DNA of 64,000 bases from Bacillus australimaris. Its GTDB lineage: Bacteria; Bacillota; Bacilli; Bacillales; Bacillaceae. A program made the position numbers and the translations under genes. The stretch spans positions 310,001 to 374,000 of the forward strand of contig NZ_LGYN01000026.1 of the NCBI RefSeq assembly GCF_001307105.1, read 5' to 3'. The notes beneath the pieces were generated by a model, which saw only the letters and a list, made by a program, of their open reading frames with translations, was not told the DNA's origin and ran no database searches. Below are positions 18,112 to 26,774 of the stretch, piece after piece (within the stretch, counting starts at the first letter, position 1; every line of letters starts with the position of its first letter).

Positions 18112-18924
18112 ATGATGAAAGCATTTCAACAAGTAGATTGGTTTTCCATTATCATCAATAGCAGCATGATTTTGCTAAAACTAATCGCTATTTTTGTCAT
18201 TTACTTTATCATTAGAGCTATAGGAAACAAGATGATTAAGCGCGCTTATTCAACATTCTCTGAAAAGCATGAAGTCTCTTTATCAAGAGCTCAAACGCTG
18301 CAAAGTCTGACGTTAAATATTTTCGCCTACTTATTGATTTTTATTCTAGTTGTCATGATCCTCGACTTATTTCATTACAACCCAACCGCTTTACTTGCTG
18401 GCGCAGGCGTAGTGGGCCTTGCCATCGGTTTTGGCGCTCAAGGATTAGTAAGTGACATTGTGACCGGATTCTTTATATTATTGGAAAAACAATTTGATGT
18501 AGGAGAATATATAACAGTCGCTGGCTTTGATGGGATTGTCGAACAAATTGGACTTAGAACTACACAGCTTCGAAGCTTTGACGGTACCCTTCATTTCATT
18601 CCAAATCGAAGCATACTGAATGTTAGCAATCATTCAAGAGGGACCATGCAGGCACTCGTTGATATTGAGCTGTCTCCAGAGGAAAATGTGGATCAGATGA
18701 TCACATCCCTTCAAGCTGCCTGTGATGAGGTACGGGAAGAAACTCCTCAAATTATCGAAGGTCCTCAAGTTGTAGGTGTGGAAGCGTTCGGTTCGTCTTC
18801 CCTCGTGCTGCGTATCATAGCAAAAACCGAAACAATGGAGCAATGGCGGGTAGAACGAATCCTGCGCAAAAAAATGAAAGAAGTACTCGATATGGAAAAA
18901 GAGCAAAAAGAACCGGGATCATAA
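18112..18924 (+). CDS. ykuT: MscS-family mechanosensitive channel YkuT
   Basis: About 270 residues. Three N-terminal membrane helices are followed by the pore helix [34 protein letters not shown], rich in the alternating Gly/Ala that packs the MscS pore, and then by the beta domain ([29 protein letters not shown]) and cytoplasmic C-terminal domain. Such channels release solutes on hypo-osmotic shock. Starts at 18112 or 18115 are equally possible; the TTG at 18106 is less likely. Preceded by a sigma-B promoter. Confidence 0.93.
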   Translation: MMKAFQQVDWFSIIINSSMILLKLIAIFVIYFIIRAIGNKMIKRAYSTFSEKHEVSLSRAQTLQSLTLNIFAYLLIFILVVMILDLFHYNPTALLAGAGVVGLAIGFGAQGLVSDIVTGFFILLEKQFDVGEYITVAGFDGIVEQIGLRTTQLRSFDGTLHFIPNRSILNVSNHSRGTMQALVDIELSPEENVDQMITSLQAACDEVREETPQIIEGPQVVGVEAFGSSSLVLRIIAKTETMEQWRVERILRKKMKEVLDMEKEQKEPGS

Positions 18925-18941
18925 TCTACCGGTTCTTTTTC
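18908..18941 (+). terminator. Bidirectional terminator between ykuT and ykuS
   Basis: AAGAACCGG / CCGGTTCTT stem, beginning inside the last ykuT codons, followed by TTTTT. Confidence 0.8.
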
Positions 18942-18946
18942 TTGTT

Positions 18947-19189
18947 TTATTGAACACGCTGTTCAACTTCTTGACAAATTTCATCAGCTGTCATACCTGA
19001 TGCCGTAATAACAGATGCCTTTGTCGTTGTGTCTGAGATGCCAAGAACATTTGAATCTAGGCCTGTGACTACATAGCAGTCACACTGATCCATTTGCTGT
19101 TCATTTTGAATACGTACGACGTCATACCCTTTTTGCTTCAACAATTCTTCTACATCGGATAAAGATGGCTCTACACCAATTCTTGTCAT
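18947..19189 (-). CDS. ykuS: UPF0180 protein YkuS
   Basis: An 80-residue soluble protein beginning TRIGVEPSLSDVEELLKQKGYDV, typical of the UPF0180 family found in Bacillus. The start at 19187-19189 is set by AGGAGGTG nine bases ahead. It follows dapL, probably in the same operon. No biochemical function is known to me; the fold looks like a small alpha/beta domain (DCYVVTGLDSNVLGI). Confidence 0.9.
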   Translation of the reverse strand: MTRIGVEPSLSDVEELLKQKGYDVVRIQNEQQMDQCDCYVVTGLDSNVLGISDTTTKASVITASGMTADEICQEVEQRVQ

Positions 19190-19239
19190 AATCAAGAACA
19201 CCTCCTGTTCATAAGGTGTACAGGAGGCAGCTTGATTAT

Positions 19240-20370
19240 TCATTCACCTGCTTGCTTTTTAAAATAAGCCGTCATGACGTTCACAGCTGTTTCAATCGCG
19301 TTTTCATTTGGCTTGAGTTTTGCATGGTGCAGACCGTATTCTGAATCGACCCCTAACCAAAACATGAAGCCGGGATATTTTTTCAGCATGTAGCCAAAAT
19401 CTTCTCCTGTCATGGCTTCTCTGCATTGAATCACATTCGCAAGTCTTTCTTCTGCTACATATGACATAAATTCCTCAGTCAAATCGTGTGAATTGTCCAC
19501 TTCATAATAAGATGAAGGGTAACGAACGGTTGCCTTGCATTCGTAGCCAATTTCAATCCCTTTTGCAAGTGCTTCAATTCGCTTTCTCACCTTTTCCATA
19601 GACTCCGGTGAAAGCGTGCGAATGGTACCGTCAAGCTTTGCATGCTGAGCAATGATATTTTGAGCCGTTCCGCCGGTAATCGTGCCGACTGTAATAACTG
19701 CACTATCAAGAGGATCGACATTACGTGAAATGACCGATTGCAGCTGTCCTACAAGTGCACTTGCAGCGACAACCATATCATTCGCTAAATGCGGATAAGC
19801 AGCGTGTCCGCCTTTTCCTTCAAGATCGATGACAAGCTCACTCGTATTGGCAAATAATAGGCCGGGCTTTGTCGCAATTGTTCCGACAGGATATTCAGGT
19901 GCAATATGCAGCGCTGTAATAAAGTCTGGCGTCCACTTTTTGAGAACATCACTTGCCAGCATCGGTTCAGCCCCTCCTGGACCTTCTTCTGCCGGCTGAA
20001 AAATAAATAATAGATCTTCTTTGATTGGCGCATGAACGAAATGATCAATGATACCAAGTGCAATAGTCATATGAAGGTCATGTCCACATGCATGCATCTT
20101 CCCTTCATGCACAGATTGAAATGGATACCCTGTGTCCTCAGGAATAGACAGTCCATCCATATCTGCACGATAAGCAAATACGCGTGTTGGATTCGTTCCC
20201 TTCACTTTTACAAAAAGTCCAGTCCGCCATGTTTCAATCTCAACTCGATCTTTTGAATAAGCGTCAAGATGCTTCATCAGATACGCTTGTGTTTTAAATT
20301 CCTGGAAACCAAGCTCAGGGATTTGATGTAAATCTCTTCGAATGGATATTAATTGCTCACGATTTAACAA
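19240..20370 (-). CDS. dapL: N-acetyl-diaminopimelate deacetylase
   Basis: A 376-residue M20-family metallohydrolase that removes the acetyl group from N-acetyl-L,L-diaminopimelate in the acetylase branch of lysine and cell-wall precursor synthesis. Metal-binding and catalytic segments: [21 protein letters not shown] (catalytic Glu pair), [10 protein letters not shown] and GEDFGYM, with the dimerisation domain in between. The start is a TTG at 20368-20370 after AGGAAG; a longer frame upstream has no ribosome site. It pairs with dapH directly upstream and with patA at 41.1 kb, which supplies the aminotransferase step. Confidence 0.94.
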   Translation of the reverse strand: MLNREQLISIRRDLHQIPELGFQEFKTQAYLMKHLDAYSKDRVEIETWRTGLFVKVKGTNPTRVFAYRADMDGLSIPEDTGYPFQSVHEGKMHACGHDLHMTIALGIIDHFVHAPIKEDLLFIFQPAEEGPGGAEPMLASDVLKKWTPDFITALHIAPEYPVGTIATKPGLLFANTSELVIDLEGKGGHAAYPHLANDMVVAASALVGQLQSVISRNVDPLDSAVITVGTITGGTAQNIIAQHAKLDGTIRTLSPESMEKVRKRIEALAKGIEIGYECKATVRYPSSYYEVDNSHDLTEEFMSYVAEERLANVIQCREAMTGEDFGYMLKKYPGFMFWLGVDSEYGLHHAKLKPNENAIETAVNVMTAYFKKQAGE

Positions 20371-20451
20371 GTGAACTCGCTTCCTTTCCTCTATACGAAT
20401 AAGACGTGGATATATATCCACGTCTATGTCTTCAGCTGCGAATGATATGAA

Positions 20452-21162
20452 TTAAAGCTGACGCAGTTCTTGCTTGATTTCAGTCTTGCCTTTTGTTTTT
20501 TCATCAATGTCTTTAATTTTCTTTGCAGGTGTACCTGCTACAACTGTGTAAGGCTCCACATCGTTTACAACGATGGCTCCAGCAGCTACTACTGCTCCTT
20601 TACCAATTGTCACACCTTCTAGAACAACAGCGTTTGCACCGATGACAACATCATCTTCTACAACAACTGGTTTAGCAGACGGCGGCTCAATGACACCTGC
20701 AAGAACAGATCCAGCACCGATATGACAGTTCTTACCCACTGTCGCACGGCCACCAAGCACCACGTTCATGTCAATCATTGTACCTTCACCAATCACAGAA
20801 CCGATATTAATAGAAGCACCCATCATAATGACTGCATTATCACCGATTTCAACTTGGTCACGAATGATTGCACCTGGCTCAATACGCGCTTTAATGTTTT
20901 TCAAATCTAACATCGGAATAGCAGAGTTGCGGCGGTCATTTTCCACAACAACATCTTCAATTTTGTCTTTGTTTGATGCTAGAACGTCTTGAATTTCGCT
21001 CCACTCACCGAAAACAACACCAGTGTTTCCTGTGATAAACGTTTTAGCATGTTCACCAAACTCAATACCTTCTAAGTCACCTTTGATATAGACTTTGACA
21101 GGTGTTGATTTTGTACTATTTTGAATAAATGAAATAATTTCATTAGCGTCCATTTGTTTCAT
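20452..21162 (-). CDS. dapH: Tetrahydrodipicolinate N-acetyltransferase
   Basis: A 236-residue left-handed beta-helix acyltransferase. Hexapeptide repeats run through residues about 90-200 (for example [29 protein letters not shown]). It acetylates tetrahydrodipicolinate with acetyl-CoA, the first step of the branch completed by PatA and DapL. The N-terminal 80 residues are the substrate domain of the family. The gene is about 80 bases before dapL, the likely operon partner. Confidence 0.95.
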   Translation of the reverse strand: MKQMDANEIISFIQNSTKSTPVKVYIKGDLEGIEFGEHAKTFITGNTGVVFGEWSEIQDVLASNKDKIEDVVVENDRRNSAIPMLDLKNIKARIEPGAIIRDQVEIGDNAVIMMGASINIGSVIGEGTMIDMNVVLGGRATVGKNCHIGAGSVLAGVIEPPSAKPVVVEDDVVIGANAVVLEGVTIGKGAVVAAGAIVVNDVEPYTVVAGTPAKKIKDIDEKTKGKTEIKQELRQL

Positions 21163-21267
21163 GTATGTCCTCCTCTTAATTTATACTTCATTACTGTACC
21201 AAAGGAGAGTTTTAATGACAAGTGAAAGAGTTATCTCCTCAATGGAAAATAAAACAAGCGGAACTGA

Positions 21268-21726
21268 TTATCCCGCTTCTTGCTGGTGAAGATGAACAAA
21301 TTGTTTGCCAAAAGAAATCAATTCGTCTTCTTCATCTCCTTCTGGATTCAGCTCAATCTTAACTGATGGCAGGACAATGTCACCGCCAAGCTCCTTCACT
21401 TTTTCTTCGATTAAGTCAACAGCTCCGCAAAAATGCTCGTAAGATGTATCACCGGAACCGAAGACAGCAAATGCTTTACCCGTTAAATCAAGCTCTTCCA
21501 TTTCTTCATATAAATCAATAAAATCATCCGGAAGATCGCCATCTCCCCATGTATACGCACCTAACATAATGTGAGAGTAATCATTGAGCAACTCGGCATC
21601 GATATCCATCGCTTCATGCCGGTCCACGCTAGCTCCTGCTTCCGTTAAACCTTTTTCTATTAAATCTGCCATCGCTTCTGTATTCCCAGACATCGTGGCA
21701 TACACCAATAACACCTTTTCTGTCAC
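21268..21726 (-). CDS. ykuP: Short-chain flavodoxin YkuP
   Basis: A 152-residue FMN protein that can replace ferredoxin as electron carrier when iron is scarce. The FMN phosphate loop is YATMSGNTEAMA (about 9-20), followed by the isoalloxazine loops GAYTWGDGDLPDDF and FGSGDTSYEHFCGA. The start is a GTG after a purine-rich AAGGAGGAAGG. Third gene of the Fur-controlled ykuN-ykuO-ykuP operon. Confidence 0.95.
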   Translation of the reverse strand: MTEKVLLVYATMSGNTEAMADLIEKGLTEAGASVDRHEAMDIDAELLNDYSHIMLGAYTWGDGDLPDDFIDLYEEMEELDLTGKAFAVFGSGDTSYEHFCGAVDLIEEKVKELGGDIVLPSVKIELNPEGDEEDELISFGKQFVHLHQQEAG

Positions 21727-21742
21727 TTTTCCTTCCTCCTTA

Positions 21743-22645
21743 TCAATGAATCAATGCTGGCTCCTCATATGGCCTGACAAACTTACTTTCATATAAACCC
21801 GCACAGAAAAAGTTTTCTTTTTGATTGGCTACACGAAAACCGTGTCCTTTGATCGTATCAAACCATTTGAGCTCTTTTTGCTCAATATCGAGTTGATACA
21901 CTTTAGAAAATCCATGTTCGTCTTGTGACGTGGTCACATACACAATGCCATTATCCTCTGACACATCTAAAAATGATTCTTCTCTAGCAAAGGCCTGCGA
22001 TTGAATATCATGCAGAATATTTGTATGTAAGTCTAAAATTTGCACAGATCCTTTTTTGCCCTTTTTTGAACCTAATGCACAAACAAGAAGATGTTCCTGG
22101 CAGAGCAGCATAGAAGCTGTCATCCGGTGCTCTTCTCTGTTTAGAAGAAAAATCTGTTCAGTCTGCAAGTCATATACCCATATTCCTCCGTGAACCTCAT
22201 GAATCTGTGTGCCAATATAAAGGTGATTACCAGCAACACATAAAGAGCGAATAACTGGGGGATGATTCACATGAGCAAATGGCTTCATAATTTCCCAGGA
22301 AATCCCGAAATCATTCGACACATAGATACTATGTTTTCCATGTGCACAAACAAAACCATCTTTGCGTCCTGTAATAGACCAAACAACTGCATTTGTTGGA
22401 AATGAAGATAACGCCCAGGTATGGCCTTCATCTCCTGATCTAATCACTGTGCCATTTTCACCAACACCGAATAAATAAGGGCCAATATAGCTGATGGCAT
22501 GAATTTTATGCTTAAGTTTAAACAACTGCTGCCACCCGCTCTCCACACTATAGTGAAAAATACCTTCACGTTTTACAGCAACAAAGTATCCACCACTTTT
22601 AGATGCAGCAACGGCCGTCGCTCCTTTATGAAACATGATTTTCAA
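21743..22645 (-). CDS. ykuO: YkuO, beta-propeller-like protein of the flavodoxin operon
   Basis: A 300-residue soluble protein with repeated beta-strand blocks and Ser/Thr-x-Asp-x-Gly motifs (RSGDEGHTWALSSF, YVSNDFGISWEIMKP) that resemble sialidase/BNR repeats of a beta propeller. It is placed between two flavodoxins and overlaps ykuN by 20 bases, so it is part of the iron-starvation response. I know of no established function. The TTG at 22645 or the ATG at 22636 may be the start. Confidence 0.85.
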   Translation of the reverse strand: MKIMFHKGATAVAASKSGGYFVAVKREGIFHYSVESGWQQLFKLKHKIHAISYIGPYLFGVGENGTVIRSGDEGHTWALSSFPTNAVVWSITGRKDGFVCAHGKHSIYVSNDFGISWEIMKPFAHVNHPPVIRSLCVAGNHLYIGTQIHEVHGGIWVYDLQTEQIFLLNREEHRMTASMLLCQEHLLVCALGSKKGKKGSVQILDLHTNILHDIQSQAFAREESFLDVSEDNGIVYVTTSQDEHGFSKVYQLDIEQKELKWFDTIKGHGFRVANQKENFFCAGLYESKFVRPYEEPALIH

Positions 22646-23102
22646 CTCGTTTCTCAGACAAAGCGGCCCATGTTAAAAAGCTCACAGCAAATTCCTGACA
22701 GCACGCCACATCTTCATCTGTATCCGGTGCAAGCTCCATTTTCAATGTTTCAGGGAAAACAGACGCACCTGTTGATTTCAGCATGTCATGGAATGTATGG
22801 ACAGCCTCGCAAAACTTCGGATAGCTGTAATCACCAGACCCGAACACAGCTGCTTTTATGTGACTAAGTTCAAGGGTAGAGACTTCTTCATAAAAATCCT
22901 CTGCTTCATAAGGCAAATCTCCATCACCCCATGTATAAGAACCAATGAATATGTAATCGTATGAAGAAATGTCCTCTGCGTTCATATCATCAAATTCCTT
23001 CATCTCAGTATCTATCCCTTTTCCTTCAAGTGTTTGCTTTAAGATCGCAGCCATATCTTCCGTATTTCCAGACATACTCGCAAATGCAATTAGTGCTTTC
23101 AT
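22626..23102 (-). CDS. ykuN: Short-chain flavodoxin YkuN
   Basis: A 158-residue flavodoxin with FMN loop ASMSGNTEDMA, GSYTWGDGDLPYEAEDF and FGSGDYSYPKFCEA. In B. subtilis YkuN and YkuP donate electrons to cytochrome P450 BioI and nitric-oxide synthase and are induced on iron loss. First gene of ykuNOP; two Fur boxes are directly upstream. YkuN and YkuP are clearly related and look like an in-operon duplication. Confidence 0.95.
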   Translation of the reverse strand: MKALIAFASMSGNTEDMAAILKQTLEGKGIDTEMKEFDDMNAEDISSYDYIFIGSYTWGDGDLPYEAEDFYEEVSTLELSHIKAAVFGSGDYSYPKFCEAVHTFHDMLKSTGASVFPETLKMELAPDTDEDVACCQEFAVSFLTWAALSEKRVENHVS

Positions 23103-23123
23103 CTATCGGTCACCTCAACTAAA

Positions 23124-23138
23124 TGATAATCATTTTCA
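23124..23138 (-). promoter_or_regulatory. Fur box, promoter-proximal, of ykuNOP
   Basis: TGATAATCATTTTCA matches the 7-1-7 Fur motif TGATAATnATTATCA at 13 of 14 positions, 21 bases before the ykuN start. A TATAAT -10 (minus strand, 23142-23147) is adjacent. Confidence 0.85.
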
Positions 23139-23160
23139 ATTATTATATGTACACTTTAAA

Positions 23161-23175
23161 TGATAATGATTTTCA
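23161..23175 (-). promoter_or_regulatory. Fur box, distal, of ykuNOP
   Basis: TGATAATGATTTTCA, again 13 of 14 matches, 37 bases from the first box in the same orientation. Confidence 0.85.
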
Positions 23176-23226
23176 TTGTCAAATGTTTTTATGAAAAGAC
23201 ATTGATCAAGATTAGTTTAATCAAAT

Positions 23227-23264
23227 AAAAAACCCGCTTATTCCAACTGGAAAGCAGGTTTTTT
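23227..23264 (-). terminator. Terminator after the DUF4275-like gene
   Basis: AACCTGCTTTCC-AGTT-GGAATAAGCGGGTT imperfect stem followed on the minus strand by TTTTTTATTTG. Confidence 0.75.
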
Positions 23265-23289
23265 AAGTTGAAGAGTTCATTCAATCGTT

Positions 23290-23700
23290 TCATCCTATTT
23301 GAATAAAATATGGACCATAGTCCGTTTCATGCGTCATCACAAATGTCCATTTTTCATGCCAATCCATAACATACAAATCGTTATAATCCATATGATCAGA
23401 TTGATATGGTAAATCTTTGATTGAAAGTGAGCTAGCATTTTCGAAAAGATACGCCTCGTTCACAAATTGATAAAAAACAGTACATTTGTGCTTTGGATGT
23501 TGAAGAAATGCGTCTATCGCTTCAGCCTTTTCAAGGCATGAAATCATTCCCGAGCTGCATAAATGCCATAGAAAGTCATCTAGCCCAAGCTCTTTTTGTT
23601 CTTTGATTGACAGATGACTAGCAAAACGTTCACGCCATCTCGCTCTTAAATCATCTCCCCATTTCGGTTTATTGATTGTGATGAACTGTTTGCTTCTCAA
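23290..23700 (-). CDS. DUF4275-like protein
   Basis: A 136-residue soluble, aromatic-rich protein (KWGDDLRARWRERFASHLS, FLWHLCSSG, WTFVMTHETDYGPYF). The pattern resembles the DUF4275 family of Bacillus, several copies of which occur per genome. There is no known function. Translation starts at a TTG after GGTGA. It lies alone between ccpC and ykuN with its own terminator; B. subtilis has no gene here as far as I recall, so this is an accessory insertion. Confidence 0.6.
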   Translation of the reverse strand: MRSKQFITINKPKWGDDLRARWRERFASHLSIKEQKELGLDDFLWHLCSSGMISCLEKAEAIDAFLQHPKHKCTVFYQFVNEAYLFENASSLSIKDLPYQSDHMDYNDLYVMDWHEKWTFVMTHETDYGPYFIQIG

Positions 23701-23746
23701 ATGGTCACCATTCCTCTCGTTGAAATCAAGGACAACATCATCCTAA

Positions 23747-23773
23747 AAAAGCAGCATCTTCTTTTTCTTGGAA
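23747..23773 (-). terminator. Terminator after ccpC
   Basis: Minus strand AGCACCTTC-loop-GAAGATGCT followed by GCTTTTTT. Confidence 0.65.
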
Positions 23774-23779
23774 GGTGCT

Positions 23780-24661
23780 TTACACCGCATCACTTTCAAG
23801 CATTTCTTTGACTACACTGACAAATGCTTGTACTTGTTTTAACTGAAAAGACGCTTCATAGCCCAAGAGCCATGTGTCACGTCCAATTTGCTCTCCGTTT
23901 ACGTCAACAAGCGGTGTTTTATGGACACTTTTTTCGTGGTCATATAAGGTCACAGAAGGCAAAATGGCGTAGCCGATCCCATGATAGGCCATTTGTTTAC
24001 ATGTTTCAATTTGGTCCACCAGAATCGTCTGCTTTGGAGACACTTTAAATTTTTGATGCCACCAGTGCTGAATTTCCTGATAATACGTGCTGTCGCTTTT
24101 AAATTGGATAAACGGCCGCTCTGTCTTGATTAATTCATCCACGTCCTTGATTACGGAATCGACTAAATATAAATGATCTGTCATCAAGTATTCCTTTGTC
24201 CCCTTCCAATCAGGGTTTCCGCGAATGATTCCTATGTGCACGTGGTCTTCATATAAGCTTTTGAGCATTTCGCTACTCCAGCCGGTCACGAGTGACACCT
24301 TGGCATTTGGGTATTTTTCAACATACCGTTTTAACACCTTTGGCAGCCAGTGCTGTCCAATTATGGACGCAACGGCGAGCTTGAGTGTACCGTGAATGTC
24401 TCCCTCAAGTTCATCGATTCGTTCTCTCACTCGGTCCTGCTCAACCGTCACCTCTTTTGCAAATTGGATAATCTGTTCACCTGCTGAAGTTACGGTCAGC
24501 CCTTTTTGTGAACGAAAAAAGATTTTGGTTCCCCACTCCTTTTCAATCGTCTGCAATCTTTGAGACAGTGCAGGCTGAGAGACAAAGAGCCGCTCCGAAG
24601 CCTTTCTCATATTCAATTCTTCGCTTAGCACAACAAGCATATGTAACTCCTGAAGCTGCAT
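23780..24661 (-). CDS. ccpC: LysR-type regulator CcpC
   Basis: A 293-residue LysR regulator of tricarboxylic-acid genes. N-terminal winged HTH (1-60, KASERLFVSQPALSQRLQTIEKEWGTKIFFR) is followed by the effector domain, which in B. subtilis binds citrate and controls citB and citZ. The gene carries its own operator upstream (ATAA-N7-TTAT), matching the autoregulation known for ccpC. Length equals that of the B. subtilis protein. Confidence 0.94.
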   Translation of the reverse strand: MQLQELHMLVVLSEELNMRKASERLFVSQPALSQRLQTIEKEWGTKIFFRSQKGLTVTSAGEQIIQFAKEVTVEQDRVRERIDELEGDIHGTLKLAVASIIGQHWLPKVLKRYVEKYPNAKVSLVTGWSSEMLKSLYEDHVHIGIIRGNPDWKGTKEYLMTDHLYLVDSVIKDVDELIKTERPFIQFKSDSTYYQEIQHWWHQKFKVSPKQTILVDQIETCKQMAYHGIGYAILPSVTLYDHEKSVHKTPLVDVNGEQIGRDTWLLGYEASFQLKQVQAFVSVVKEMLESDAV

Positions 24662-24680
24662 GGGCGTCCCCTTTCCCTCT

Positions 24681-24695
24681 ATAAGTTTTACTTAT
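24681..24695 (-). promoter_or_regulatory. CcpC operator (ATAA-N7-TTAT)
   Basis: ATAAGTTTTACTTAT fits the CcpC dyad exactly and lies 20 bases ahead of ccpC. A second, imperfect copy with eight spacer bases is at 24713-24728, within the promoter spacer. Confidence 0.75.
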
Positions 24696-24706
24696 TTCAT
24701 ATGGCC

Positions 24707-24735
24707 ATTATATAAATTTTAACTTATGAAGGCAA
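24707..24735 (-). promoter_or_regulatory. Sigma-A promoter of ccpC
   Basis: Minus strand: -35 TTGCCT (24730-24735), 17-bp spacer, -10 TATAAT (24707-24712). Confidence 0.65.
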
Positions 24736-24758
24736 AAAAAATAAGCTGGGCTGCAGCT
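24734..24758 (-). terminator. Terminator overlapping the end of darB/ykuL
   Basis: AGCTG / CAGCT stem (24744-24758) at the stop codon, followed on the minus strand by TTATTTTTTTT. Confidence 0.6.
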
Positions 24759-25201
24759 CATTTTTTTGCGGAATGAATGACCTCATTTAAGCGCTTTAAT
24801 ACAACACGTCGAGTAAAAATCCCTTCAAAGACTTTCTCCTCATTTTCTACACAAACAAACCCGTTATTCGTCACAGCATGAACGCCTTTTAGCACAGGAT
24901 CTGTCGTTTTGAGTCTCGGAATATCCGACAGCATGACCTCTTCTACCTTCAACTGATCCAGCTTCTCGAATTCGATGCGTTCTAAACCAAAGATTTTATC
25001 CATAATCATATTCGTTCCAATTAACCCGTGTAGATGATAAGAAGCGTCTAATACCGGGATGGCTGTATATCCTGTTTTTGTCAGGACCAATAGAGCATGC
25101 TCAAGATTATTTCCAATTTGAACATGTGCCACTTTATCTGCATCAATCATATGCTCGGCTACAGTTGACTCAAGCAATTGAGTCGGTTCTATCTCTATCA
25201 T
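24758..25201 (-). CDS. darB: CBS-domain protein DarB (YkuL)
   Basis: A 147-residue protein composed of two CBS motifs (about 10-65 and 85-145), with TGYTAIPVLDASYHLHGLIGTNMIMDKIFG and TNNGFVCVENEEKVFEGIFTRRVVLKRL. In B. subtilis it binds cyclic di-AMP and, when free of it, activates the (p)ppGpp synthetase Rel and pyruvate carboxylase. It stands alone between abbA and ccpC with its own terminator. Confidence 0.93.
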   Translation of the reverse strand: MIEIEPTQLLESTVAEHMIDADKVAHVQIGNNLEHALLVLTKTGYTAIPVLDASYHLHGLIGTNMIMDKIFGLERIEFEKLDQLKVEEVMLSDIPRLKTTDPVLKGVHAVTNNGFVCVENEEKVFEGIFTRRVVLKRLNEVIHSAKK

Positions 25202-25300
25202 GTTTCTTCGACCCCTTTTCTCTCAATCATCAATCATACATTCCCGTTTACGATTAAGCATAAACTAAAACGAATTTTGTCGAAAGATTTTTTCTGCATA

Positions 25301-25327
25301 AAAAAGATACTCAGCCCCCGAGTATCT
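25301..25327 (-). terminator. Terminator after abbA
   Basis: AGATACTC / GAGTATCT stem followed on the minus strand by TTTTTTATG. Confidence 0.85.
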
Positions 25328-25347
25328 AATAGAATGTTAAACCAATA

Positions 25348-25539
25348 TTAATTCTCAAACCTTACTCTGTCATACAATGTGATCAATTGCTTATACGTAT
25401 TATCGTCGACATTTTTTGTTCCACATTCTATATCATTGATCTCACTGCTTAGTAATTCGACAGCATATTCCTGATTCAGCAATACGTTTAATAATAGCTT
25501 TTTCTCTTCTTCATTAAAACGATTTTCGATGACGCTCAT
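25348..25539 (-). CDS. abbA: AbrB antirepressor AbbA
   Basis: A 63-residue acidic helical protein (NEEEKKLLLNVLLNQEYAVELL) in the position of abbA. In B. subtilis AbbA is made under Spo0A-P and binds the DNA-binding domain of AbrB, mimicking DNA, to free AbrB-repressed genes at the onset of sporulation. High Glu/Asp content fits the DNA-mimic role. Between ykuK and darB as expected. Confidence 0.9.
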   Translation of the reverse strand: MSVIENRFNEEEKKLLLNVLLNQEYAVELLSSEINDIECGTKNVDDNTYKQLITLYDRVRFEN

Positions 25540-25688
25540 TCAACATCAGGCCCCCTGTTTCATATATGCTTTTATATTGATTAGCAGGCTTTTGAATGTC
25601 TGCTTCCTCTCTATACAGCTAGAATAAGGAACTAGAATCGAATCGTCAACCGCACGTTTCGACAAGGTTTGGAGAAAAATGACGGAAT

Positions 25689-26204
25689 TTATTTTGTGTA
25701 TCGATTGGCATAGCAAAATGCTGCATATGAGTCGGGTTTTATTTTTGCTTCAATTCCCATAGCTGTGATCATTCCGGTCATTTCCTGGATCAGCTCTTTC
25801 GTACTTCCTTTTTTGCCAATATCCAGATGGGCTTCAAAACGAAGGTCTGCCCCTTCCTCAGCAAACGGAAGAAGCAAATCCATCAGTTCTGTTAAAGGCC
25901 CCTCAAGGATGTCTGCACATACCTTTTGGCTAAACGCTGTCTCTAATGAAATTTTTTCTCTAAGACTTTGCACAGGCCTGCTGATCACTTGTTGTGTGAG
26001 GCAGCCCCAAGCCCCTTTGCCAATCCGGTGAAGATGAATTGCAGTCATAAATGTTGTGACATTTTGATTGACCTGAGAGTCCGTACCAATGGATAACACA
26101 TAGGCGGATCTAGGATCTTTTCGAATAAAGTCTTTCATTCTCATGACGACATCAGAAAACGCTAAATGATCTTCAGAAAGATTATAGAAAAAAGAATCAT
26201 TCAC
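25689..26204 (-). CDS. ykuK: DUF458 protein YkuK
   Basis: A 171-residue protein of the DUF458 family, which has an RNase-H-like fold; typical segments are YVLSIGTDSQVNQNVTTFMTAIHLHRIGKGAWG at the N-terminal half and EAHLDIGKKGSTKELIQEMTGMITAMG. No activity is known to me. The B. subtilis gene is stress-inducible. Monocistronic here: about 145 bases separate it from each neighbour. Confidence 0.9.
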   Translation of the reverse strand: MNDSFFYNLSEDHLAFSDVVMRMKDFIRKDPRSAYVLSIGTDSQVNQNVTTFMTAIHLHRIGKGAWGCLTQQVISRPVQSLREKISLETAFSQKVCADILEGPLTELMDLLLPFAEEGADLRFEAHLDIGKKGSTKELIQEMTGMITAMGIEAKIKPDSYAAFCYANRYTK

Positions 26205-26348
26205 AGAAAGGAACTCCTTTTTAATGGTCTCTTATCCGAAAAATGCGCTGATTGATCATCTTCCATTTGTACATCATCTATGATGTTACATGTATGCTGC
26301 CGCAATAAACGAAGGAATCCTCAGAAAAAACATTTCATACGATTCAGC

Positions 26349-26591
26349 TTAGGATTGTAGAAGCTCAAAAATCTCAATCGAAATCATATCAATGTTGTCA
26401 AATGGGAAAGTATTTGGCTTATCCCCTTGTTGAAAAACAGTCAATTCAAACGTTTGATTCTTTTCGAAATACTTAACACTACAGATTTTTTCACCGTTCA
26501 CTTCGAAATAACGCTGTGCCGGCTCGTTTGCAGCTTCCGCTGTCTCTTGAAGACTTTGCAGCCTTGTAATGATACCCATTAATTGTGACAT
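26349..26591 (-). CDS. ykuJ: DUF1797 protein YkuJ
   Basis: An 80-residue soluble protein (SQLMGIITRLQSLQETAEAANEP..., ending FDNIDMISIEIFELLQS), matching the small YkuJ/DUF1797 family of Bacilli, whose structure is a compact alpha/beta dimer without known function. It is now separated from ykuI and fsrA by the manganese catalase gene, unlike B. subtilis where ykuI, fsrA and ykuJ are consecutive. Confidence 0.88.
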   Translation of the reverse strand: MSQLMGIITRLQSLQETAEAANEPAQRYFEVNGEKICSVKYFEKNQTFELTVFQQGDKPNTFPFDNIDMISIEIFELLQS

Positions 26592-26774
26592 TCTAAAAAA
26601 AGACTCCTTTCAAAAAACAACTCAAGATGAACCCGTATTGATTATACACAAGTCCTACAAAGCATCATACCATAAAGTGTTCTCAGATGATATTTTTCCT
26701 CTTGAATTCAAAAAAAGAAGAAGAATCTGTTTTTTTAGTTTGAGTCTTTTTTCTGATCTCATGCACCATGATTT

